From positions 41,226,373-41,290,372 of the forward strand of contig NC_087251.1 of NCBI RefSeq assembly GCF_037042905.1: a stretch of DNA of 64,000 nt, read 5' to 3'. Shown here in pieces: positions 30,183-43,322 of this stretch. This stretch comes from Lytechinus pictus (lineage: Eukaryota > Echinodermata > Echinoidea > Temnopleuroida > Toxopneustidae). Every line of letters starts with the position of its first letter. The stretch's first letter is position 1. The notes below the pieces were generated by a model. It saw only the letters and a program-made list of their open reading frames with translations, was not told where the DNA came from and searched no databases. The position numbers and the translations under genes were made by a program.

Positions 30183-31199
30183 CATCTTCAAACTTCTTTT
30201 CCAATCATGTTAGTTTAGTCAGGTACCAGAATGGTAGCATATAGGAAGAAGCATTTCTTTATTTATTTGTTCTATGTAGCAATTTATGTAGCATTGTATG
30301 TATATATTGTAATAAACATATTTCTAGATATCATTATATAGATGTTTCCAATTCCATTATAGATTCTACCAGTATGAATGAAAACATACATTGTGAGCTG
30401 CAAATCATTATTTTTTTTTAGAATGAGGTCTTGTTAGTAGTACTAAGATTTATAGCATTAAGAATTTCTTTGTGTGTTAAGAGAGATGATGGGACCATTT
30501 ATTATGTAATTGCCTTGCATGTGATCCTCCATGAACAATGTTTTTATCTCGGTTTGAAGGAGGGGATTCTTTGCTTTCACATGATAGATAACTTACCATG
30601 TCCCGATGAATCTAACCCTTTGAAATAATACTAAGATAAGTCAAGAGACTTATCCCCCAAAACCTCACCACATCCAATTGAACAGCAAGATCATGCTAGA
30701 TTCAGTTCATCCACACTGGAGTCCACCCTCTACCATCAAAACCTCTCATGGATACCACTCAGGAAAATATAAAAGGAACTCAACCAGGTACACTGTCTTG
30801 GATAGATGAGGCGTCACTTTCAAACAGGGGGAGGGGGTGCAGTTATTGTCTACAGCAAAACAAATATAAAAAAATAAAAAAGAATAAATAAATAAAGGTT
30901 GAATTTAACATATTCATTAACCATTGTAATTGTTCAATCAAACTTTGTCCATAGCACAAACACAAAAAATGTTTAATTAACCCATTAACTCATTAACCAT
31001 TATAAATGGATTGCTGGATTAAACAAAGTTGGCACAACCTAATAACTCTAACCTTATAATCTTTCCTTTCGTTTTGCTTAAAGCCTGGCCATGACCTTTT
31101 CATTGAGTTTAGTTGCTTTCAAGCACTCTTTCTTCATCTGGAAGACTAAGATTCCCTTAGATTCTGGCCTGAGAGTGAGCACATCATGGTCTATGAGTT
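30183..31199. other. Intergenic, no gene seen
   Basis: AT-rich sequence without coding signal or a clear repeat structure beyond homopolymers (GGGGGAGGGGG near 30830) and a GTAATAAACA poly-A-like signal at about 30310. Confidence 0.5.
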
Positions 31200-31975
31200 G
31201 AAGACCATATCTGCTGGGTATTCCATAAGGCTGTTGGTTTTTACACACAACTGGAACGTGTTCTCAGTTTCCAATATAGCTACTTAAAGGTCAAGTCCAC
31301 CTCAGAAAAATGATGAATTGAATAAATAGAGAAAAACCCAACTAGCAAAATGCTAAAATTTCATCAAAATCGGATGTAAAATAAGAAAGTTATGACATTT
31401 TAAATTTTCGCTTATTTTTCACAAAACAGTTATATGCACATCTGAGTGACATGCAAATGAGATAGGCGATGATGTCCATCACTCACGATTTCTTTTGTTT
31501 TTTATTGTTTGAATTATACAATATTTCATTTTTTACAGATTTGACAATAAGGACCAACTTGACAGAACCATATAGTATTAAAACAATGCCAATTCCACAT
31601 GTTCAGGGAGGAATTAATCTGTGTTTCACTTGACAATGAGGAGAAAATTAGAATATTTCATATAATGAAATACAAAAGAAATAGTGAGTGGATGACGTCA
31701 TCAGTCTCCTCATTTGCATACCGACCAGGATGTGCAATTAACTGTTTTATGAAATTAAGCGAAACTTTAAAATGTCATAACTTTCTTATTTTACATCCGA
31801 TTTTGATGAAATTTTCATTGTTATGCTAGTTGGATTTTTTTATTTTTTTTCAAATCAGCTTTTTGTTGAGGTGGACTTGTCCTTTAAAGGATATAATCAT
31901 GTAAAACAAGAAAAGGTTACCAGTCGTGCATAAAGTCGTTTGAAGCTTGCAAACAGATGTATGAAGCACCCTCCT
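31200..31975. mobile_element. Old foldback element carrying a nested insertion
   Basis: The outer ends (GTATTCCATAAGGCTGTTGG at left; GCAAACAGATGTATGAAGCA at right) are degraded versions of the ends of the 23827-24379 element. They surround the family-A element at 31284-31887, which replaced or split its interior. Confidence 0.65.
31284..31887. mobile_element. TTAA-bounded ~600-bp foldback element, family A copy 1
   Basis: The ends are TTAAAGGTCAAGTCCACCTC and GAGGTGGACTTGTCCTTTAA. The two halves are near reverse complements, for example ATCGGATGTAAAATAAGAAA against TTTCTTATTTTACATCCGAT. The middle holds ATGCAAATGAGnnG and its inverse. Non-coding. Confidence 0.9.
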
Positions 31976-33266
31976 GAGCCCTAGATTTTGACAATGTATT
32001 AGACTACATGTATCTGAAGAAAAAAAACCTAACCTGACTGGTTTTCACTTTCTTACTCTCCCTGCTTTGGCTCTTAACACTAAAACCACAATTGTAAATT
32101 ATTTATCCTTTTTTTATGGTGGTTGGTCATGTATACACCCTTATTTGCTCTCCTCATGTAAAGTGTAATTCTCATTGCTCTATGTCATAGTCCTCGTTTT
32201 ATGTGAAACAATATTTGTAGTGAGGTTTGCCAGGAGTGTTTCAAGCCCAGAAAACTTGGAGCTTTTAAGTAAAGTAATTTATTTGTGATAATGATGGTAT
32301 GAATGTGTGTCAACATGCCTGAAATTCACTTCTCACTGTGTGAAAACACATTGACTGTGGACAGATATAGAAATTTTAGATCTTTCATGTGCACAGATTT
32401 TTTGTTTGTAAACAAGAGACTGGGTGTTTATGTTTACCTGTAAACAGAAGAGCATGTATTTACTGATGAAAAATGTAAGAGATTGAAAATACTTTTTGGT
32501 ATATACATGGCCTTCTGTAGCTAATTATTTAAGATACAGTTTGTGTACTTTGATCCCATATCAAAAGAGCAGTACTTGTTTTTATATAAGCAACGATTGG
32601 TGTTATATGTATTTATTTTGTATTCAGGTAGATTTACTGTATTAGCCTTGGTAATATATGATTTATTGATTGGAGTATATACATAGTGCTTTCATTGTCA
32701 GTCTGCATATACTTGTGTTATTATTATTTTATTAGATTTTGCTACATGGTCTCCGTACCATGATGACATCACTCAAAGAGGGGCCATTTTTTTTTTCTAT
32801 TTTTAATAGCAATCTAAAAATCCAGAATATGAACATAATATGATTTCATATTTTCATATTTGTATTTAAAATGAAAGCATTCTACACCCAGTAATGTGTG
32901 GTGAAGTTCCATTTGCTAAAAAAAAAAACAAGTTCAAATACCTCTACTCTTTTCAACTGGCAATTTCAGATGCACATTTTAATGATTAATTCAAATTTCA
33001 TTTAGGTCACATGATCTCCCACCTCTTGCCCGTGAAGAAAAACATTGGCCCAAATTCACAAAGTTGGTTTTGATTCCCTGGTCTGAAAGTATGATTTACA
33101 TGTATTCAGATTATGGTACCCTGTGACTGACGCACATACATGTATTCATTATCAATTTTTTTTTCTTCAATATACATGTACACCTTAAATTAATCATAAT
33201 CAATGCATTCCATGAAATGTGCATTAACTGTGGTTTCAGACCACGGAGTCAAAGCCTCTATAGTAA
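31888..33266. other. Intergenic, no gene seen
   Basis: AT-rich DNA with homopolymer tracts. No exon or RNA gene was recognised. Confidence 0.5.
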
Positions 33267-33868
33267 TTAAAGGGGAATCCAACCCAAACAAAAACTTGTT
33301 TTTATAAGGAAAAGAAAAATCAGACAAGTTGATAGGTGAAAGTTTGAACAATATTGGACAAACTACAAGACAGTTATGAATTTTTAAAAGTTGTAAATAT
33401 TGGTAATCACTATACCCATGGAGACTTCAAATTGACCGCATATGGGATGTCATAGTGATGTAAGGCAAGGACTACTCTTCCATGTACTCCAATACATATT
33501 ATGGCTAAAATGTCATTTTCCCCAAAAAGTTTTATTTCAAATTATATTTTTCTTTCATGAGGACATAAAACAATATACTACCTGGGTTATATTTAGATTA
33601 CTGCCCCGGGGGAATGGGTACTCAGGATAAAACCACAAATCCCTGATAATAAAGTACATGGCCTATGGGAAAGTTGTCCTTGCCCTTGTCATAATTTACT
33701 GACCCAGTTGCCAATTTGAAATCTACATAGTATTAGTGATCTCAATTTTAAAGCAGCTATAACTTTATTATTGCTTGTCCGATTTCTTTCAAACTTTCAC
33801 CATTCTGTTTAATTTATTTTTCTCCTTCCCAACACAACATTAATGGCCAAGGCTGGATTCCCCTTTAA
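33267..33868. mobile_element. TTAA-bounded foldback element, family B copy 2
   Basis: It starts TTAAAGGGGAATCCAACCC and ends GGCTGGATTCCCCTTTAA. Its internal order is the mirror image of copy 1, as expected for a palindromic family in opposite orientation. Shared core words include CCCCkGGGGnAATGGGTACT. Confidence 0.85.
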
Positions 33869-34146
33869 GGTCTCTGTGAAGGGTATTATTCAAAAGTACT
33901 ATATTCATATTTATTCCTGCTAGATAGCTTTGAAGTCCAACTGCAAACTTTATGAATTTAATACATGGAAACATCAACGTCCTTGGTTGAGTTTACCCTA
34001 GCATGCTATACAGAGGTATTATTTTTTTCAGTTCATTTTTATGAAATTTTTTGATGTATTAAAATTGCATTTCGGCCTGTTGATGTGTGATTTTATATAA
34101 TTTCTACACAAATGCACAATATAAATATTGAGGAGTATGTAATTCT

Positions 34147-34417
34147 GGGCCTTGTCTTACAAAGAGTTACGATTGATCCGATCAACCTCAAGTATATGGA
34201 AATCCATCAATGTCATAATTTTTCTTTAGGAAATTTGTACAATGTCCTTTGTAAACAAAGAGAAGCATACTGAATTTCCAAGAAAAATATGAAAGTATGA
34301 ATATACATCATATTTAGAAAATATTTTGAACAAACATGTATATTAGATGTTGATGTTGCTGGCTTTCCATAGTTGTGATTGATTGGATCAGTCGTAACTC
34401 TTGGTAAGATGGGGCCC
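34147..34417. mobile_element. 271-bp MITE with GGGCCTTGTCTTACAAAGAG ends
   Basis: The left arm (GGGCCTTGTCTTACAAAGAG then TTACGATTGATCCGATCAA) is mirrored at the right by TTGATTGGATCAGTCGTAAC then TCTTGGTAAGATGGGGCCC. The arms are about 40 bp. It is non-coding. Confidence 0.85.
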
Positions 34418-37400
34418 TGATATTCTAGTTTTTTACTGGTTTTGGATTCCAAGTGGTGCAAGGATCTGAAAGATTATTTTGATTTTTAAACATTGATCAA
34501 GTTTTTGTTATGATGTTTCTTAACCCACTGGCTGTATAGTATGATGAATCTGTTAATGAGAATAAATTTTCCACAATAGTATATATTGGTACATGTATGG
34601 AGTGTGTGTATTTTTACCTTTATAATCAGTCTATGATTTCTGTATATTATCTTGCAAATTATTTCCATCCAAATCAACCAAACTCTACCAAATGAAATTA
34701 TGTTTGCGTGATGTGCATACTTCAATTCATCCTTTGTTTTCTTTTGTGGAAGTTTCTTATTTTGCACATGATATATATTTATTCATTTATGATTCATAAA
34801 TCATTGTTTCCATTTTTGTTAGTCTTAAAGGTATTGTTTAACTTTGTGAGCAGCCGATTTAAAAAATTCTCAAACCAAGATGAAACATGTGTACAAGTGC
34901 ATGTATTAGAACTAATAAACCCTGAAAACAACCATTATTGAGAATGAAAAGCTAAAACTACAAGGCAAACCCCGATTTTGTAAATAGGCGTCTTATAGAC
35001 GCCTAAATAGTACACATAAGTGTATGGGATGAAATTAAGATGGTGTTTTCGGTCACTTTATATTTCAATTTTTGAAGCACTAAATAATTATTTTCGAACG
35101 CAATTTTTTCTGGGCTTCATTTTTGTAACATATCACAGACACAGGTGACAAGTGTGACCTTCTAGCTCAGATTTTTTTAAAAGTCTAACAAATGTTAACC
35201 AATCACTTTAAAAGAATGATTCATTGTTTAGTTAATATTTTGTTGTTTTGATCATCTCATTGACATTATAGTAGCAATATTATTTGTTTTTAAATACTAG
35301 TAAAGGATTTATGGTGTCATATGTGGCTACAAAAAATAAGATGAAAATTGATAGAGGAAATGTGATAATTTAGGAAAACAATAGTTTACAATATTTTCAA
35401 TTTTTTTAGATAGAATCTTAGAATTAAGAATGTTCGTAAAGCATTGTTTAATGGTGTGAATGTAATACGGTAAATTTATAACATTTGAGATAGAGTTATA
35501 TCACTTGCTCTAATGTAATATAATTCAAAAGTGTGAGTAGTGTTTCACATGTGTTGCATACAATGAAAGCCTTAACTTGCACTTGGTTTTTTTTTTTGTA
35601 AAGAAGATAAACAGTGAGATTCTCATATTTTTACATATTAAACCCTAACAACCATTCAAGTACTGATTTTTTATTATTATTATCCATTCTTTTTTTAAAC
35701 ATTTTTCCTATCGTATGTAAGACCAGTGCCCATTATTGCGCGTCTTTTACACACAAGTCTGATTTGATCGTCCATATTATAATGGGTGCTTTCTTCATTA
35801 CTTTTCTGTACATTTCACTTATATCTTGATGCAAGATATTTTCTGTCTGTTGTATATTTATCAATAAAGGTATTGATGCAAGAGTTCTATTGATACTGTC
35901 TCAAGTGACTGTTTATTTGCCATCAACCTGATGTCATATGACTAAGAAATTGATCATTAATCAAATAATACACGTTGCTGAAGGTATTGGTAAGAAATAC
36001 ATGCACAGGGGACCTTTGGAACAGTTCCAAACACTATTTCAAAGGTTACAACAACTTGTCAACAAGTGTGTGTAATTGCAATGCCTGAGCAAAATGATGC
36101 GTATCGTATGCTAATGAGTTCACATATCCAATGAGCGATTGAATAAAAAATGAAATATATTGTATTGTAACTGAGAAAAAGGAAATGTGAGTGAGTGTGT
36201 GACGTCATTGATGACCTCATTTTCATCCAGTCCATCACAATGTATATCACTGCTCTGTGAAAGACGCATACTGGCTAACAATGACCAAACTTTCTTACTG
36301 TTTGTTTACCATCCAATCTCGATGAAATGTTTAGTGTATATTATTTTTGTTTAATTTTATCTTTTCGATGAAATCAAATGTTTGTTGAGGCGGACATGCC
36401 CCATGTTTTTTTGTTTTTTCAAGAACACAATGTCATTTTAATAGTAAACAAGATGAATATGACTTCAAGTGGAGGGGACTGGAATGCACAGTCTCTGGTC
36501 CATAACAAGGATTCCAAGGGTGTTTTTCAATTTTCTTTACTTATTTATTATTTGCTTATTATTTATCTTCATTTGGGGTGGGGGCACATCAGTAGAATAT
36601 TATTGAAGCACTCTACCGCCCCCATCAGTATCCAGGGGGTGGGGTCACTAAGAATGTTACTTCTCGACCATTTCGGGGGCAGAATCCTCGACCGTTTCAA
36701 TTTTTGTTCATCTTGTAATTTACAAAATTATCGTGTCAATGCCATCCTACGAGCGTGTGAAGCGAACGGGGGGGGGGGGCATAAGCACTTCTCTATCGTA
36801 TGTGTTCTAATTATTATTTCATCAAAGTAGATGGTTTACTTGATCATCTCATCGCTGAATCTTATTGCTTACCAAAATTATTTTGCATCTACCATAACAA
36901 TTTATTACCTACATTTTACCAGTTTATACTGTATAAAATACGGCGCGCGGAGATGGCCATGACGAATAAGCACCACTTAATATTAAAAGTATGCTGTATG
37001 CATTATCATAACAATATGTTAATTATGCATATTGGAACATATTATTACTAATCTACTAATTTCCTTGCTTTCCAAAATCATTCCGTACTCATACACCATC
37101 CGGTTTATGCCACTACATGGGCTACATGAAGGCCTGGATCAGAAAACCGGGATTCCCAATTATGTTTAAATAGCCAAACGACATGGTTCTTTCATTCAAA
37201 TAATAAAAAAATAAGCTTTTCTCCTTTATTTCGATACTATCCACGCATAGATGATCATCTGAACACTTTTATGTTGTTTTATTCTGAGATGTAATAAATA
37301 GTGAGCATAATAATTATGAAATAGAGAGAGGAAAGAGTGAGATATAGAAAAAAAAAAAAAAAAAGAGGGCGGGGTTGCGTGGATCATCACGGGATCTTCA

Positions 37401-37689
37401 ATGAGAAAAAGGAAGGGGGTGGCCGGGTCCTTCATTCAACACAAGTCATGTTTAGGTGAATGCATAATCATAGAGACATGTGAATTCGTGTCCGACGACC
37501 TTCTATCCCACTTTGAAAGACTTCCTTTCTTTGAATATTAAAACATATTTGATAAGATGGCACCAAAATATTCATATGCACGTGTCTTGGTGCGATGTCT
37601 CCTCACGAACAAGACCATACGGCCTTTTACATCATGACCTATATAGCAGAACGTATATTAGATGTCTTCCCATGCACGTTTGAATACAC
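34418..37689. other. Intergenic, degraded repeats, no gene seen
   Basis: AT-rich DNA. At about 36100-36405 there is an old family-A foldback half, ending TGTTGAGGCGGACATGCCCC, with the CATTTTnATCnAG and TGATGACCTCAT core. Nothing coding was found. Confidence 0.5.
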
Positions 37690-39836
37690 TACTCCACCTT
37701 GCCAGGCTAGGATCCGTATATAGGGGTCGAAGGGGCCTTGTCACCCCACCCCCCCCCCGCCCCCCCCCCCCAAAAAAAAAAGAGAGAGAGAGAAGGGGAG
37801 AAAAGAAGGGAAAGGGGGTAAAGGGAAAGAAGAAGAAGGGAGGAGGGGAAAGAAAGGAAAAGGCGAGAGAAAAGAAAGGTGAGAAAGAAAAAAAGGGAAA
37901 AGGAGATCGAGAGAACCAAAGGGAAGGGAAATAGAGGGGGGGGGGGGGTGAGTGTGAGAGAGAGAGAGAAAAGAAGAATAAAAATAAGGTTGTGGAAAGA
38001 GCGAGAGAAAGCAATATAATGATGTTAATTACGAAAGAGGGATAAGGGGAAAAGAAAAGAAGTGGGGAAAGAATCACTTGATAAGAGAGAGGGGGAGAAA
38101 GGGAAAGAAAATAGAAAAAAGATCGAGAGAAGAAAAACTGTAAAGGAAAGTGAGAGATGAAAAGATTAGAAATGAAAGATAGAAAAAGGAGAAGAGAGTG
38201 AAGGGAAAATGGGAGAGGGAAGAGAGCAAGATATAGAAGTGGAAGTGAAAACAAAGGTAATGGGGAAAACAATGAAGAGGGGGAAATATCAGTTGTTAAT
38301 TTTTCAACAAAATTGTGAATCTCGGAGCCTAAAAGCGCTTGCCTCCTCTTTTAACAAACAAAATTTCATTAGAAAGGAAAACTTACTCGAAAGATTACAG
38401 GCGGATACAGGGCTGAAGTGATCTCGGCTTCTATTGGTAAATCAAAAAAAAAAGGGGGGGCAAGCATAAGATGAAAATAAAAAGAAAAGGAAAGAATTTT
38501 TTTTTTTTTAAAGAAAAAAAACAAGGGAGAAAAATGATGAAAATGAGAGGAGGAGAATTGGCAAATTTGCTTAGAAACAAAAATGTTTTTAAAATTTCAG
38601 CTTGCGCTTCATGTTCGCATTATTGTTCATTTAAATACACTGTACTATCTTGATCTTAATTTAATAATTTAAAAACGTGCTAAAAAATGTCCAGTTTTTG
38701 GATTGAAATATTAAAGGTTTTCAGCTCTCGCTTATATTTAGGAAAGCATTATTTTTTTCATGAGTAGGAAAGTTCATAAAATGTCCCGGTTTTAGGTTTA
38801 AACTGTAACAAAATTTCAGCTCGCGATTCGTTTTTGCATTAAGCGTTTTTTTTTATAAATATGATACGGATCCTCATAATTTACTTTCAAAGCAAATGCA
38901 TCAATCAAAATAATGATAGCACGATTTTCTAGCATGCGATGCCTAATTTCCACTCTATATAATTTATTTAATGACTTTTATTTTTGTCTTTTTTAAAGTT
39001 GTTTTTTATTTGATGTACGTAGTTTGTTAGTACGTATTTTGTGCCAGATGTACACTAACATTTCTGGACCTTGCGAGAATATTTGGTGCTTTTTTTTTGT
39101 AAATTGCCACCTTTTTGTAAATTCATTTATTATTTATTTATTTCCTTTTATTTATTATCATTTTTCTTCATATATCAATTTAACAATTGTTACTGCATGA
39201 ATTAGTGTAAAATCTGTTTATGAAACTCGAAACATTCAAATTATTGTTCTGATTGTAAATGTAAACTTATGGTTTTCTTCAATACACATTTCAAATGACA
39301 TGAGGAAATAGAAATCACATTGTTATTTACTTATTTTCATTGTCACTGTCATCCCAAACAGTTATTAAAACATTCCCTTTTCGGGTCCATAAAAAAAAAT
39401 CTCATCTCATCGCATCTGTTTCTTTATTATAATTTTATAAAGCTTGTTTACAATGTCCAGTTTGTCCAGTCCAGGTATGATGTTGTTCCTGATTTCAAGC
39501 AGTGCTTATATAGAGTGATCCATTTTTCATGTGTTAATGCATGAATATCGAAAATGATCAGCTCGCGCTTTGTGTCCACATTAGGCCTTATATAGGATAC
39601 CGTACCTTGCTTGTAAAAATCAAGTTAAGATGTACTTTGACTTCCATTATTAGGAATACACCTTCCCTTAAAAAAAGGAAGGAATAAAAAAAACCATCTT
39701 CGGGGAATAAAAAACTTGTTTTTTCCAGCCCCCCTCCCTTATTAGCATAAGCTACATCCGCAACATTGTTGCAGGCAGGCCTATAATTATAAGCCACCAA
39801 AATCTGCTATCCCTATTTGAAATTTGGGACCCCCAA
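37690..39836 (+). repeat. Purine-rich tract and decayed GCTCGCG element
   Basis: A C-run (37744-37770) is followed by a 500-bp almost pure AG tract (37781-38280), then by forward-oriented but mutated units such as CAGCTTGCGCTTCATGTTCG (38600) and CAGCTCGCGATTCGTTTTTG (38817). The layout equals that of the intact elements (C/G run, purine tract, GCTCGCG units). The long minus-strand ORF over the AG tract is a low-complexity artefact. Confidence 0.6.
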
Positions 39837-39838
39837 CC

Positions 39839-41826
39839 CAGGGGCGGTTCCAGCTTTCGCCAATAGGGGGAGCCAACATATTTTTTCACCCATATTTCCC
39901 CCGATCAACCGCTCAATATTGATTTTTGTTTGTTTCTTTGAAGGGGGAGTCCTTACAGTTATAAAACAACATAGATATATAATACTCTTATAAGCCCTCT
40001 TCAAATAGTGCGAGCGTGAAGCGCGAGCTAAATTTTTTGGAAATTTCATGTATTTTGTCCTGAAAATTGAACATTCTGGGCAATGTTTGTGATCCTGAAC
40101 AAGATGCGAGCGCGAAGCGAGAGCAGAAAGTTTTAATATACATTCTAGCCTGATCGAAAAAGGACCTGTTAATATGGTTAAGGACTTTTGCAGTTAGCCA
40201 TGAAGACAATATATATTCCAACAATAAATTAATGCGAGCGCGAAGCGCGAGCTGAAATCTTTTTTGACGTTCTGACCTTAAAAAATGGAATTCAAACACT
40301 TTTTTGTAATCATGAACATGATAGGTATATAACTAAACGATTGATGCGAGCGCAAAAAACGATTTTGACAAAAAGAGACACTCTATTCATGCTTTGTAAA
40401 TCATGAAAACTGGGCAATAATTTGGGTATCTTCCTACATACACAATGCGAGCGCAAATCGCGAGCAAAAAACAAGCTGCGTATCTCAATAAACATGCGTG
40501 AGCGTGTTATAGATTTAGACCTAAAATCTGGGTATTGTAAATACTTTTTTTATCAAGAAAATAAATAGTGCGAGCGCGAAGCGCGAGCTGAAAATATTTG
40601 ATATTCCGATCTAAAAATTGTCAATCTAAGCACTATTTCAATTTTCAATTTAATCTTATTTTCAAATAATCATTTCCACATTTTTCGTCAACATAAATTC
40701 ATACAAAATCAGTTTGTTATGAAGAATATGATTATGTACATTGTAGGTTTTAAGAAGAAGGCGTATACCCTAAAAGCAAAGGCTTGTGCGGGATACGCCT
40801 ATAAATATAGGCAAGCACTGTGTAGGAAAATTGTGAAGTGGATATGGATTGCACTTAATAAATGATGCGAGCGCGAAGCGCGAGCTGATATCTTTTTAAT
40901 TATTATTTTGACCTTGGACCGGGACATTCTAAGAACATTCGTCATCATATGAAAATGATGACTATCCTCTCATTCATTTTACTAAGCGCGAGATGAAACT
41001 TACCGATATTCCATTATGAAAGAAGGGACACTTTAAAGGAATTCATAAAAATGTTATAAAAATGTTAAATCTTATTTATTAATCAAATAAGCCTAATGAG
41101 AGCGCGAAATTTGTTGATATCAAGGCCTGACTGAAACTCATTTTAAGCACTTTTGTAATTATGAATAGGATGCATGGGTAAATACATTTTAACAATTGAT
41201 CATGCGAACGCAAATCACGAGCCAAATTTTTTTCATTGATAAACTGTCATGAAAGGGGGATATTTAGAAGTTTGTTTTAATTACTGGTATACAAAACTCA
41301 ATCAAAATGCTAGCGCACAGCGCTAGCTGGTACGTTTTCCTGTAAAGGGATATTTTTAGAACTTTATGGAATACACGAAGAGGAGAGGTACTTGACAAAT
41401 CAAATAATGCGACTATGCGAGCGCACAGCGCGAGTCGAAAATTTTGATATTCAGACCGTAAAACGGATATTTTTACAAAACACTTTTTTTCAAATTAGTT
41501 TGTAAATCAAACAAAATAAGCTCGATATCCGAGATGAAATATGTTTTGTATATTGACTTCAAACTTGAAATTTTAAGTTCTATATCAGCCTATATTGAGC
41601 AAGATATGTATCATCGATCAGGCAATGCGAGCGAGAGCGAAAATTTTGAATAGTGACATGAAAGATTTTTTTTTCAAAATCTTCCCATCATCTTATTTTA
41701 TTCACTCGTCTTCCTCCCCTTACTGCCTTTTCCTTTTCTCCTCTATTTAGGCCTTCTTCCTTTTTTTCCTTTCCCCCCTTTTTTTTGCTCCGCCAATGGG
41801 GGGGGGGGGGTGGTTCCGCCTATACC
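39839..41826 (-). mobile_element. Non-autonomous element with GCGAGCGCGAAGCGCGAGC units, reversed
   Basis: It begins CAGGGGCGGTTCCAGCTTTC and ends GGTGGTTCCGCCTATA. Its right end, read on the minus strand, matches the left end of the forward element at 43323 (GGCGGA, G/C run, ATTGGCGGAGCA). About a dozen TGCGAGCGCGAAGCGCGAGC units, intact or decayed, are spaced 90-190 bp apart. No ORF with transposase features was seen. No clean target duplication was recognised. Confidence 0.65.
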
Positions 41827-43228
41827 CACCTCCCCTACGAAATCCTGGATGCACGCCTGCTCCCCGGTCGTATTTATTATCTTTTTCATTGACATCATCT
41901 TTTTTTCTTTTTTGTTTGTTTCTCACAATTTATTCGCAGATAATCAGATCGTGGTATATAAACAGGCCCTATACAGGATCAGTGAGCTTGGCCCGTTTCT
42001 TTTCGTTCGCCTATACCCCAGCCCCATAAAAACGGGTTTGCGGCCCCTCTCCATTAAATCACTTCAAACAAGTGTTTGCCTTCCCCGTTTCAATATCTGA
42101 TCTTCAGCTCACCGTTATCCGGTTATCCATTCACCTGCATACAGAGTAGCAAGGCGGATCTATCTATGGGGAGGGCGCCGGGAGGGCGATCGAATTTATG
42201 GAGTTCCGCAAGCTTTGCTATATACTTGCCAATAAAATTAACCCCTTCGGTTTCCTGTTTCCCTCCTACTTTTCATTTGTTCTTCTTTCTCCTCTTCTTC
42301 TTTTTCTCTCCTTTCGCATTTTCTCTTTCTTCGCCGTAAATAGGAGGGGGAGGGGTGTGCATGCTTCCCCCTAGAGTACTTTGTTATTGAAAATGGTGAA
42401 TAGGAAGGTATAACGAAAAATGTGTGGAGAGACTCGAGAGTGATAAACACTTGATGATAAAATCCTGGTAGGCAAATATAAACCCAGACACAGTCGGATT
42501 GAGATACCTGGGATTTTTTTATTTTACTCTCTTCAAACGAAATAAGGAAAGTAGGTCGTATGGGTTATTTTGTTTTCATTTTCATCAACACACCCGAACT
42601 TCGACTGATTTATAACGCTGTTTTCATGCATCAACCAAAGGTCGAGTACTGCATGTCAATATCTCGTGCTTTTAAATCATCTATATGCTTTTAATAACTA
42701 AGCGATAGAAATATTTGTATTACTATCCACACGTGTGTTTGTCATTTTGTATTGCTTTTATTAATCATTAATACACTTACATACTTTTTCAACAAAATAA
42801 ATTGTATGTCTGTTATTGTTTGAATATATTGTGGGGTCAGGCAGAGTGCACTGTGTGAGAGAGAGAGAAAAAAAAAGAGAGGGGGGGGGGGGGAACAAGA
42901 AAAAACCTAAACCTTTCTATGCAATTGGTATCATGACAAGGACGGGTATCATCCTAAATTTAAAAACTGGACAAGCAAGAATGTAAATAAAGGAAATGCT
43001 ATAAACAATCAATGCAATGCGAATGCGAAGCACGTTTATTATTTTTTTTAAATATACTCTGCAGAAATGGACAATTTTAAGCACTATCTATAACATGTTT
43101 TAATATGTTGGAAAAGTGTTAAGAGAAATGCGAACGCATGCTCAAAATATGATTGTCCGATCTAAAAACTGAACATTTTATGGATGCTTTTAAATTAAAG
43201 AAATTGTTGTGAATCTCAATAAAAAAAA
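41827..43228. other. Intergenic, no gene seen
   Basis: Mixed sequence with a pyrimidine-rich patch (42240-42330), a GA/G run at 42858-42893 and one decayed GCG unit near 43018. Nothing coding. Confidence 0.5.
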
Positions 43229-43322
43229 TTAAATGGGAATTCAACCTTGGTCATAAAATGTTGCGTGCCAGGAGAAAATGTAAGTAAAACAAAATGATGA
43301 TAAAGAAATCGGACAAGCAATA
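43229..43322. mobile_element. Family B foldback element, truncated copy 3
   Basis: It begins TTAAATGGGAATTCAACC and matches the first 95 bp of family B up to ATCGGACAAGCAATAA. There it is cut by the GGCGGATCC element that follows directly. Confidence 0.8.

Noticed and set aside
36378..36830. 150-codon ORF
   Set aside because: No family resemblance, ends in a G homopolymer, overlaps a decayed foldback repeat at its start.
37658..38272. 204-codon minus-strand ORF
   Set aside because: It is the complement of a 500-bp AG tract, so it is Ser/Phe/Leu/Pro low complexity without domains.
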